From positions 80,872,538 to 80,936,537 of the forward strand of contig CM039462.1 of NCBI GenBank assembly GCA_022414725.1: a stretch of DNA of 64,000 bases, given 5' to 3'. The notes under the pieces are model-generated. The model had not been told where the DNA came from. It saw only the letters and a program-made list of their open reading frames with translations, and searched no databases. Source of the DNA: Microglena sp. YARC. Its lineage: Eukaryota; Chlorophyta; Chlorophyceae; Chlamydomonadales; Chlamydomonadaceae. Both the position numbers and the translations under genes were made by a program. Numbering within the stretch: position 1 is the first letter of the stretch; the number at the start of each line of letters is the position of its first letter. This document shows positions 10,513 through 19,653 of this stretch, piece after piece.

Positions 10513-11279
10513 CTAGCATCTGAGCCCGTCGTACCGACGGGAGGGCCACCCCCGTGGCCACGTCAGCGACAGGTCTCGACCCCCGTGGCCACGTCAGCGA
10601 CAGGTATCGGAAAATCGAGATCCGAGACGGGTAACTCCGAAACGGGTAACTTCGAAACGGCCCCCCTGGCCACGTCAGCGAAAGGTAGCCAGCGAGCTGG
10701 CAGGAGTGCGTGAGAGCGCGGGAGAAGGCCAACGGAATGCTGCGACGGGGGGAGCTGCATGCGAAGTTATTGGCAGTGGCAGCGAAATCGGTGGGAAAGA
10801 GTTTGGGCAGATGGACAGAGGGAGGCTACACCGTTGAATATCGGGGGACTCAGGCAGCGAGCACCGAAAATAGCAGAAGTGCGAAGGAAAATTCGGGTAT
10901 GAGAACGGCTAGGCACAGGAAATGCAAGAGAATTTCAGAGAAGAGCAGCGAGATGGAGTCGAAAACGACACCGGCTTCAAGATAGAGCAGTGCAAAGCAG
11001 CGCAGGGGGTGAACAGGTCGGCGCAGGAAAATTCGGGCACCACTCCAGCCGGGTAACCTTGGACGGGTGCGGGTGCAGGTGGGTGGTCGGCGGCAGACAG
11101 GCAATCGTTCCTGTGGCTGCGCCGAGAAATCGAGACCCCAGACTGGCTGCCACCTGGGCGACAGGTCGGCAAGATATGGAACCAAAACCCCAAGCGGCCA
11201 GGCCAAAAGGCGCCGACCACGCGCCGGGCACGCGCTATACCCTCCACGCTCTTACTACGCTATACTTTATATATACTGA
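10513..11279 (-). mobile_element. Helitron-like non-autonomous element (unit 4)
   Basis: About 767 bp. The minus-strand 5' end TCAGTATATATAAAG is preceded by A, and the 3' CTAG is followed by T, fitting insertion between A and T. Eighteen bases of (TGA)6 separate it from unit 3. Open frames inside (for example one ending in an Asp run at 10516) only read through the repeat. Confidence 0.75.
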
Positions 11280-11609
11280 TGATGATGATTATTATCTGGG
11301 GCATTATAACTGGGGTGCTTTTTAAGAAAACAGGGTCCGAGCAAATTATTTACAAACTACACAGATTTCGTAGTTAACAAGCACTGTGCGACAACCACAA
11401 GGAGCATTGGCAAGGCATCTGGGGTTTCCTACGAGAACCGAAAATCCATCTACATCTATGGAAACCGTCTCAGAGTCCACTTCACAAATGGTCCTTGATA
11501 AGCTCCATAGACTCGCATGGCTTTAGCCAGTATAGAATCTAGATAATCCAAGGATCTGCGTTGCTCGTAAGTGTGTCCAAGTATGTTGTCCAGTTCTGTA
11601 GTCTGAAAT
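11280..11609. other. No gene recognised
   Basis: A short GAT/ATT run is followed by unassigned sequence up to the truncated 5' edge of the LINE. I see no domain or splice pattern. Confidence 0.5.
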
Positions 11610-13072
11610 TCGCCTAGGGGCAGGCGTATACTCCCCCAGGGCCGCTGCACGTTACCTCCGCATAGACCCTGGCGGACAGGGCATCACTGCCAACATCAAT
11701 AGCGCCGAACTCGTGGCAATCCAACAAGCACTCATACACTCCGAAATAGATGAAGAACTCACCATCTACTCCGATAGCTTACGCTCCTTGCAGCTTATTA
11801 ACCTGCACATTTACCATCCCAGCAGACCCGGGAAAACAAACACCGCGACCTCCTGCAAGACATCGCCATCCACATTATCAACAGACACAACGCTGCTGCT
11901 ACCACGCGCCTGCTTAAGGTCCGATCTCACTCAGGAATCATAGGGAATGACGAGGCAGACACGCTCGCGAAAGAAGCGACGACAGGATACAATGTAATTG
12001 GACCAGTTAAAACAGGGGAACATGCACACCTCAACATGCATTGGCGGTCTGTCCAGCCCCCCAAATCTATTAATGGGGACCAGCCCCCCCGGCACCCGGC
12101 CAACAATCTCACCAAGGGTATCAAGGCTAACCTCCCCACCCCTGTGCACACCGGGCATGCCAACACCACGGGCATATACTCCTCCGTGTGGGAGCAAGCC
12201 ACCCCCTTCCTCCTCCCTCAGGCTAGTAATCGTTTCTGGCAATCCACCGACATCAAATGGTGGCAAAAAATACAAATCCACAAGGCTAGGTGGGGACGCT
12301 TATGGACTAGGAAACTGGCGTACAAATACAAACGCCCCGATGGTACCAGCACTAGCCCCCCCTCTGATGATAACTGCCCTCTTTGTCGCAAAGCACAGGA
12401 CGGAGCTGGCCATATTCTTGCTGGGTGCAGCCACCCTGTCTTCAAAGGAATGCATATTAACAGACTTAATAAGGCGGTCCAACTCATCCAAAAGGCAGTA
12501 GCCAAAGGAGCTCTGGGGGCCCTCCCCATGTACATGGATGCAGGCACTTGTGAAGCGACCTCCGACATTCCCACGAGACCCCCAACCACCCTCAAACCCC
12601 CTGATCTTCCCCAAGCCACATGGGATAAATACAGGCCTGATCTCCTCCTCATTGGCGACGAATCCAAACCAAGAAAAACTTACCTAGTTGAACTGGGCTA
12701 CTGCTCAGACACTAACTACCAAATCAAATTCCAAGAAAAGAGCGTTCAGCATAAGGAGCTTCAACGACAAGGATTCCTTGTCCACTACCTAGTCTTCACC
12801 ATAGGTACCACTGGTACCATACCAATCACAACTATTACCAATCTCCCCACCTTAGGGATCAGTCGCGAACACGTAGACAAACTCATCTCTAAGCTGCACA
12901 GAGAATATAACGCCTCCTGTACCAGCATTCTTGCCACACGTCGCATGAAGGAGTCCCTCCCGCCTGGAGGGTGACACTTACTATGTCTGCCATGGTGACT
13001 TTCCCCAGCTGCGGCGTACAGGAGGGTCCCCTTAACACCACGCCCCTCCAGGCGTTATCTTTTGTTTCTTAT
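11610..13072 (+). pseudogene. 5'-truncated LINE: RNase H, zinc finger, PD..EL nuclease-like C-terminus
   Basis: Conceptual protein, in order: a type I RNase H region (LGAGVYSP; NSAELVAIQQAL; IYSDSLRSLQ; GNDEADTLAKEA) at about 11614-11980; a Cys/His cluster (CPLCRKAQDGAGHILAGC) at 12374-12430; then RPDLLLIGDESKPRKTYLVE (12633-12692) and GYCSDTNYQIKFQEKSVQHK. The last part resembles a PD-(D/E)XK restriction-like endonuclease. Stop at about 12974. A frameshift near 11830 splits the RNase H region, and the first catalytic Asp and all upstream domains (RT) are missing. The 3' UTR ends in hairpin ACGCC-CCTCCA-GGCGT followed by TATC. RNase H plus a restriction-like nuclease recalls Dualen/RandI LINEs of Chlamydomonas; that assignment is inference. 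Confidence 0.8.
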
Positions 13073-14018
13073 AGTACGACTAATACGTCGTACCTTGAGT
13101 GGCAATTAGCACACAGGCCCTAGTCCCTTCTGGGCTCTGTGGCGCATGCTACACTGTGCCGATGCCAGCTATGGCCAAGCGCACCTCTAAGCAGTGCCAA
13201 CCATTGTACTGCCTGCCATCTTCTTTATCCATCGCGCTACGGCGCAGATGATCATCTTATCTTGTAAATCAAGTCTGGCCGATTATTGTCTGCAGTCCAC
13301 TGCTTCTCATTATAAAAGGTTATGAGCTCTACCACTGCTCAGCAGGGTACTTCAAATGGCCAAATTGGCCAGTGCTTTAGCGCACTTGAAAACAAAAAAA
13401 CTGCGCTTGGTAGTGCAAAACACGCAAAAATTGCTTGCTGCGCCCACAGCAGGTTGCGAAAAACTGCGCTAAAAGCGCAGAGGGGGTCAAAAAGTCAGCG
13501 CTCGACAACGCAAAAGCGCGCGCTTTGAATTACCCTGCTGCTCAGAAGATTTGGCGTGCTGCAATCCACAGAGTTGGACCAGTAACCCTTTGACGCACTC
13601 TGGAGCCTCTTGCTCCCCACGTGCGTCGTACCCTTTGTCGTCAGTGGAATCCATCAAGGATCAAAGCAAGGCTCATGCATCTGCTTGCCGCTCACTAGGG
13701 ACATCAGCGTCAGGCAAGCTTTCCTGTGACTGGACTTGTCGCATCTATATCAACGCGCCACTGAACCACTGGGCGCTGCGGATATACGTGCCAACTGGCA
13801 GGTAACCCTCTTACCGACACTGCTTGTGTCTATCGACGTCTCAAGCCCTTTGCCACCCCCCTGTTTGACGCTTGGGAGCCCTGCTCGGCGTTCTGAGAAC
13901 TCCTCTCACAACCCAAGCCACTCCGCCCACTCCGAACGGCTGCTACACCATCACCAAGACTCATCTCGCCACTTCATTCTATAAGGTTTTGCCAACAGGC
14001 TTATTCAAATATATAGCA
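13073..14018 (+). mobile_element. Probable 5' LTR and leader of copia element A
   Basis: Lies between the LINE 3' end and the gag start. It begins near TGTTTCTTATAGTACGACTA, includes the inverted repeat TACGAC/GTCGTA and a TATA-like TATAAAA at 13312, and carries a MITE at 13343-13537. The LTR boundaries cannot be proven because the 3' LTR of element A is missing. Confidence 0.4.
13343..13537. mobile_element. hAT-like MITE with perfect 8-bp TSD
   Basis: 195 bp, starting CAGGGTACTTCAAA and ending TTTGAATTACCCTG. It is flanked on both sides by CTGCTCAG (13335-13342 and 13538-13545). The CAGGG terminus and the 8-bp duplication point to the hAT superfamily. Same family as 6288 and 14898. Confidence 0.92.
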
Positions 14019-15181
14019 TGATGGGGGCACACACCTACGCCCCCCTCCCCTCCATGATCTTCGATGGAGATGACTTCGACTCATGGGAAGAATACATATA
14101 CGACAAACTTGCCATGCTCACTCACGAGTTGGATTACCCAACGACCCCTGATCTGGAACATCCTCCAGCCAACAGAGTGCGCCATGCATGTGCATGAATG
14201 ATCATTTCTCAGAATCTCTCACAATCCATCAGATGTGAAGTGCACTATATCTCTCATGAGGCATCTGTCATGATGACCTACCTCAAGCTCACATATGGCG
14301 GCATACCTTGCACCTACTCCTCCTCTGCATACCTGGACAGCTATGCTCTCAATGCGATACAGTCACCTATCCTGACCAAAAACTGGATCATAGACACAGG
14401 AGCTACCTCCCACATGACCGGAAACCCTAACCTCCGTGCACAACATTCGCACTGTAAACCCTATCACCATCAGGACTGCATCAAACAATGACATCATCAC
14501 CAGGATGGGAACTGCCTCAGTAAGGGGGCACAATGGAAAAATCTTTGACCTCACTAATGTGCACCTGGAAAACGACACCAACATCCCCAACCTGCTGTCC
14601 ATGAACAAAGCCCTCAAATCTATCCCCACCATGACTGTCGACTTCAACACACGACGCTGTAAAATGGTCATCAAAGATGCTACCTTCCTACAGCAACGAA
14701 ACATCACAACCTGTATGTTGTCCCCACCATCCTAGCATCTGACAGAGAAATCACTGAACTTGTCATGGCGGCTGTCTCACGCACCACACCTGAGACACCA
14801 CAACTCTGGCATGAACGCTTTGGCCACCTATCCTACCAAGGCCTCAGCAGACTTCAAGAGGATAACCAAGTCACAGGCATCAACATCACCTTGCGTGCAG
14901 GGTACTTCAAAGCGCGCGCTTTTGCACGCTGGCACGCTGCCTTTTTGAGCCCCACTGAGCGCTTCGCGCAGTTTTCTGCACCCCCCTGTGGGCGCAGCAA
15001 GCAAATGTTGCGCTTTTTGCCCTACAAAGCGCAGTTTTTTTGTTTTCAAGTGCGCTAAAGCACTGGCCAATTTGGTCAATGCTTGCGTGCTCTTAGCAAA
15101 CTCAAAACTTCACCCAGTGAAATCTGTGTTCTCTCAAAAATGGACAAGAACACCTACCCCATCATCATCCCGTGCAGAGAA
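14019..15181 (+). pseudogene. Copia element A: gag, protease and GAG-pre-integrase part
   Basis: Gag N-terminus starts at ATG 14019 (PSMIFDGDDFDSWEEYIYDK) and is stopped at 14177. The protease active site is visible as WIIDTGATSHMTG near 14383-14421. The GAG-pre-integrase block LWHERFGHLSYQGLSRL lies near 14811-14860. The frame changes at least twice and a MITE splits the pre-integrase block; when it is removed, the reading resumes with LSKLKTSPSEICVLSKMD. The order PR-INT-RT-RNase H across 14019-23573 is diagnostic for Ty1/copia. Not functional. Confidence 0.85.
14898..15081. mobile_element. hAT-like MITE inserted in copia A, one terminus eroded
   Basis: Flanked by a perfect 8-bp duplication CTTGCGTG (14890-14897, 15082-15089). 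The left end is CAGGGTACTTCAAA. The right end lacks about 11 bp of the expected inverted terminus and reads CCAATTTGGTCAATG. It is in opposite orientation to the copy at 13343. Confidence 0.88.
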
Positions 15182-15575
15182 TATCAGCTATTAAGCACTT
15201 CTAAGAGTGGACAGAGATGTATGCAGCGGAGACAGACGCGCCAATCTATACACAGAGACGAGAATGACGTTACAAGCAAGGACGTACACTAAAGGACACC
15301 AGCGGTGGGCGAAGTGGATGCCTGTAACCTGAATAGACCCTAAGCCCGGATCTTGTCACCCTGACACCGTTTAACACAGGACATGTCAGGGAGAGACCGA
15401 TAAGACACAGAGAGATAGGCAGTCAATAGGAAGCTGACACTGAGTCACTAAAGGATGACTCAGTTCTACGGGAAGCTGTCACTATGGGAAGCTGTCAGGG
15501 CCGATAGTTCTAAGGGAGTACAGTAGTAGTCACCAAGTCATAAAACGAATGAGAGCAACGCAATTCATGCTGACA
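15182..15575 (-). repeat. LTR of element C (3' LTR in element orientation)
   Basis: 394 bp, shared with 17813-18206. Plus-strand ends are TATCAGC and GCTGACA, a 7-bp terminal inverted repeat with one mismatch. Confidence 0.93.
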
Positions 15576-15647
15576 CTCCACCTATGACACAGGTGACATA
15601 CAATACTAGTACTCCACCTATGGCACTGGGACATAGAACCATATGTG

Positions 15648-15680
<33 letters not shown>

Positions 15681-16176
15681 GCAGAAAGAAGGACTTAAAT
15701 AATTTACTGCAAAGGATGGACTGAAAGGGCGCTTGAAATACATGCGGAAAACAAGAAAGAGGTGAGCGGCGGTACATCTGCAAGTACAACTGCAAGATTA
15801 CCCAGCCCACCAATTCACAGTAAAGCCGAAGGGAAACAACTACTACACTCCACAAAAAAATATAATCACAGGAGAGGCTGGTGATTGAAAAACAGTGTGG
15901 AGTAAAAAGAAATAGCTAATCTATGATGAGCTCCACCGAATGAACCATCTGCCTATGGAACTAAGAGTCAGAAACCATCAAGACGCTATAACGGTGGTCT
16001 GAATTAATTACCACCTTCCACCAAAACCAAGAAAGACAGCTGAAAGGAAGCTGCCTAAACAAAGCGTCGTAACGCTCCACTAATCTAGACTACCCTATAA
16101 GTCAGTCTAGGCGGTGCTGAGGAATAGGCACCCACACATAGGGCCATGTTAACCTACGTATGAGAACCATCAGCAC

Positions 16177-17812
16177 CTAAAACAATGAATCCTGGGTTGA
16201 CTGTAACACCCCAGCCATACGCAGAATCAAGCTAGTAACCGGTAGTATAGCCCCCAGTGCAGAACTACTGCCTGGTTGAACAGGGCCGGCATTATTTGCC
16301 TCTAAATCTCCAAAGCCTGGGTCGACCGGAACACCCCAGCCATACGCAGTATCGGAGCCTGACCACGGTTCAAGATCATCACTTGCATCATCGGCAACGG
16401 CTACATCATCACCCGGGCTCCTGAGTAATCTATCAGAGACGGCAGGAGGCGAAGCGTTCACCAACTCCATCGAGCTATCAATGATGATGGGAGCATGGTG
16501 ACTAGTAGGCAATGGACCTAACAAAGGCTCCACTATGGTCTGAGATGGCTTTAATCCAACGACTTCACCGACGAAATGTGACGCAGAGGAGGGCCTGGCG
16601 ACCCCCTGAGATTCGGCTAAGATTTTGTCCGTAGGAACCGCAGAAACTCGCCCGCCCAGTGCTTTCTCACGCAATACAGTACCACTGGCCCCTGACCTAG
16701 TTCGCAGAGTCATCCTATGGCCAGGACAGTGGTCAACAAGAGGGGAAAGCAAAGGATCTAGGGAACTCACTGCAGCCTCAGGCATGTGTCCGTTGATAGC
16801 GGCAGGGATGCTAGAGACATACTGTGACCCATCATAGGGAGAAAAGCCCAGGAATGCAGTTATGATCAAACTGCTCATAGAAGAGTACATCACGACTCTC
16901 TACTACCTGGCGCAACTGTGGAACCCAAACAAAATAACCCTTACTCACCAGAGAATACCCAACCAGTCTACCAAATAACGCCCTTTCGTCCAGCTTGTTA
17001 CGTTTCTTCCCAATAGACTAAATATAGCAGGGGCATTCAAACACACGTAACAACGACACATCAGGAATCACCCCATAAAACAGCTCAAGGTGTCTTGCGT
17101 CCCTGATTGGGCAGTCTATGTACTGCCCCAATCGATATCAGCCAATCCTCGAACCATTTAACCATAAAATCCTTAGCTCTGTCAGACCTCAGACATTTGA
17201 CCATCTGAGAATGAAAAAATTCTCCAGAAGGTATCACAGAGCCACTAGAGCGCAAGCTCATGCCAGTAGCCGACCATCGGCTGGGCAGAGCAAAGGGAGC
17301 ACAGACGACGTAGACAACAGCAGGGAGCTTGGTCGGCTTGGCAACCTCCGGTATGCAGGCAGAGCCTCAAACACCGGAGTTAGCGACGTCAAAGACGCGA
17401 GCAGACGAAGACGGGTATCTCCACCGATGTCCAGGCTAGTCGCCGACTGGACAGCAGGCTCAAACACAGCAAAGATTCATCAGAAACATCCTCAACCTCA
17501 ACAGAGAGGCGTTGGACAAAAGGAGAAGAAGACGGAGAAATGGAGGTATTGGAGGGGGGATGTCTTCCATGATGGCGGAAGGAGACTCATCTAAGGCAGC
17601 AGAGGGGCTCTGGCGCGCAATCATCGAGCCAATCAGTGGGAACACGGGTCTTGAAAGGAAGAATCCGGTCGCAGCCATTGGAGACAATGACGCTCTCCAT
17701 ACCGCGCGACCAAGTCAAACCATTCTGTGGGGTAAGCTTTTCGAAGCCGGCAGGAGGCCCACGCGGAAGTTGCGTTGTCAAGCAGTGGTAGAAAGAGATG
17801 AAGCCCATTACC
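16177..17812 (-). pseudogene. Element C coding remnant (integrase C-terminal/linker part of copia pol)
   Basis: On the minus strand the region 17000-16850 reads RALFGRLVGYSLVSKGYFVW and then VVESRDVMYSSM, the block that follows the copia integrase. It continues as an open linker of 238 codons (16893-16177) containing LGFSPYDGSQYVSSIPA. No RT or RNase H is present in the 2.2-kb interior, so C is a deletion derivative that would need another element for mobility. Confidence 0.65.
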
Positions 17813-18206
17813 TATCAGCTATTAAGCACTTCTAAGAGTGGACAGAGATGTATGCAGCGGAGACAGACGCGCCAATCTATACACAGAGACGAGAATGACG
17901 TTACAAGCAAGGACGTACACTAAAGGACACCAGCGGTGGGCGAAGTGGATGCCTGTAACCTGAATAGACCCTAAGCCCGGATCTTGTCACCCTGACACCG
18001 TTTAACACAGGACATGTCAGGGAGAGACCGATAAGACACAGAGAGATAGGCAGTCAATAGGAAGCTGACACTGAGTCACTAAAGGATGACTCAGTTCTAC
18101 GGGAAGCTGTCACTATGGGAAGCTGTCAGGGCCGATAGTTCTAAGGGAGTACAGTAGTAGTCACCAAGTCATAAAACGAATGAGAGCAACGCAATTCATG
18201 CTGACA
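17813..18206 (-). repeat. LTR of element C (5' LTR in element orientation)
   Basis: Same 394-bp sequence as 15182-15575. The near-absence of differences means the element inserted recently relative to the decay of its host element A. Confidence 0.93.
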
Positions 18207-18208
18207 GA

Positions 18209-19129
18209 GAAACCACGAGCTATCATACACAGACATGAGTGGGAAAATGCATGTTCCTAGCCTCGATGGTAGCCTGTACTTCCAAGGGATCCTGGATGAC
18301 CACTCAAAGTTCTCCGTAGTCACCTTCTACAGAAACAAATCTACTGTCCCGGCTGATACTATCCATGAAGTAGAGAGGTATGAAGTTTTCACTGATACTA
18401 TCCATGAAGTAGAGAGGTATGAAGTTTTCACTGATACTATCCGTGAACTAGAGAGGTATGAAGTTTTCACTGATACTATCCATGAAGTAGAGAGGTATGA
18501 AGTTTTCACTGATATTATCCGTGAACTAGAAAGGTATGAAGTTTTCACTGGTACTATCCATGAAGTAGAGAGGTATGAAGTTTTCACTGATACTATCCGT
18601 GAACTAGAGAGGTATGAAGTTTTCACTGATACTATCCATGAAGTAGAGAGGTATGAAGTTTTCACTGATACTATCCGTGAACTAGAGAGGTATGAAGTTT
18701 TCACTGATACTATCCATGAAGTAGAGAGGTATGAAGTTTTCACTGATACTATCCGTGAACTAGAAAGGTATGAAGTTTTCACTGGCCACAAAGTTGGAAA
18801 AATCTTCTCAGACATTGCCACAGAATACAGGTGTAAAACCTTCACAGCCTGGTGCAAAAGCAAAGGCATCACACAGGAGTACACAGTACCTAGAACCCCC
18901 TCTACCAATGGGGCAGCTGAACGCCTCAATCGCACCCTGCATGACAGAGCCACAGCCCTGCTCCGATCATCCAAATCCCGTAACAGATATTGGGCCGAGA
19001 TGGTCAGGAATGCATGCATGGTCAGAAACCTCTCACCCACATCCCATTCCTCCCAAACACCCTGTGAAATGTTCCATGGCACCAAGCCCAAAGTTCATCA
19101 CCTCAGGACTATTGGCTGTACTGCCTACG
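18209..19129 (+). pseudogene. Copia element A: integrase core
   Basis: Reads RAIIHTDMSGKMHVPSLDGS (first catalytic Asp in IIHTD), LDDHSKFSVVTFYRNKST, then an 11-fold repeat, then GKIFSDIATEY (second Asp) and TPSTNGAAERLNRTLHDRAT (Glu). The D-D-E spacing is disturbed only by the repeat. The frame is open from 18235 to 19158. The sequence is cut by LTR element B after GCTAYV and resumes at 21506 with VHSPVKLREFKFSPSS. Confidence 0.85.
18349..18784 (+). repeat. 39-bp in-frame tandem repeat inside the integrase
   Basis: Eleven copies of 39 bp encode DTIHEVERYEVFT alternating with DTIRELERYEVFT. A copia integrase needs one such segment between the first and second catalytic Asp. The alternation shows that the later amplified unit was a 78-bp pair. 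Confidence 0.95.
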
Positions 19130-19653
19130 TGTTATTGTCCGATTACGTCGGACACTGAGTCGGCATAGTGCGCACTGGATCCTGGTGCCTCCAGGACCCG
19201 AGTTGCCTGCCGTCAGGCCATAGGCTAGCTATGGCCTGCACGTGTCTTCAGTATCTTCCTGGAGACCTCCTATTCTATATAGCCGTAATTTATTATCCCT
19301 TTTTTTCCTCTTGTGACTTCTCATTTGTTAGCTTCTTACCTCCGCCACTGTAAGTGGTTGAGATCTGGGTCCTGCTCTAGGGGATTTAATACCTACGCCA
19401 CCAAAACGGTGGTTGGGAGTTTGGTTTGTTTGTCCTCGACACACCCCTGATGTAATGGGTTTTTTTGCTTTGTGGGTGCTTTTTCTTTTTGTTTAAAGCA
19501 CCGAGTCTCATACACCCTCGCGGTGTCAAGTAGACTTTAACATGTAATGTAATGTAATGTAATGTAATGTAATGTAATGTAATAGCCGCACGAGTTGCGT
19601 TCTTCTCTCTCTTCACTTCAGTCTTCATTGTGTAACAACTCTATTGATTGAAA
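19130..19653 (+). repeat. Left LTR of element B, split by a retroposon
   Basis: 221 bp of LTR plus a 297-bp insertion (19286-19582) and its 6-bp duplication. The LTR parts match 21280-21500 nearly base for base. Confidence 0.9.
19286..19582 (+). mobile_element. 297-bp retroposon with (TAATG)n tail in LTR of B
   Basis: Flanked by TAGCCG on both sides (19280-19285, 19583-19588); the uninterrupted LTR at 21280 has one TAGCCG at this point. It ends in about eight TAATG units. A short-repeat tail plus variable target duplication is typical of non-LTR retrotransposition (SINE or 5'-truncated LINE). No coding sequence or certain tRNA boxes. Confidence 0.85.

Larger units (their letters stand above)
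15182..18206 (-). mobile_element. LTR retroelement C nested in copia A
   Basis: 3025 bp. Two LTRs of 394 bp (15182-15575 and 17813-18206) look identical over all parts compared. The insertion is flanked by a perfect 5-bp duplication GAGAA (15177-15181, 18207-18211). The LTR ends are TGTCAGC...GCTGATA on the minus strand. Coding remnants lie on the minus strand, so transcription runs right to left. Inside the right-hand LTR is GGTAATGGGCTTCATC (17812-17797), a possible primer site; next to the left-hand LTR is AGGTGGAG, a short purine tract. Confidence 0.93.

Noticed and set aside
10037..10516. 159-codon frame ending in an Asp run
   Set aside because: Lies inside a Helitron-like unit and ends in the (GAT)n spacer; no domain, and sister units have it broken.
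8854..11279. Hammerhead ribozyme or Penelope-like tandem element
   Set aside because: CTGATGA occurs only as part of (GAT)n, and no CGAAAC with the needed stems was found. Helitron ends explain the borders better.
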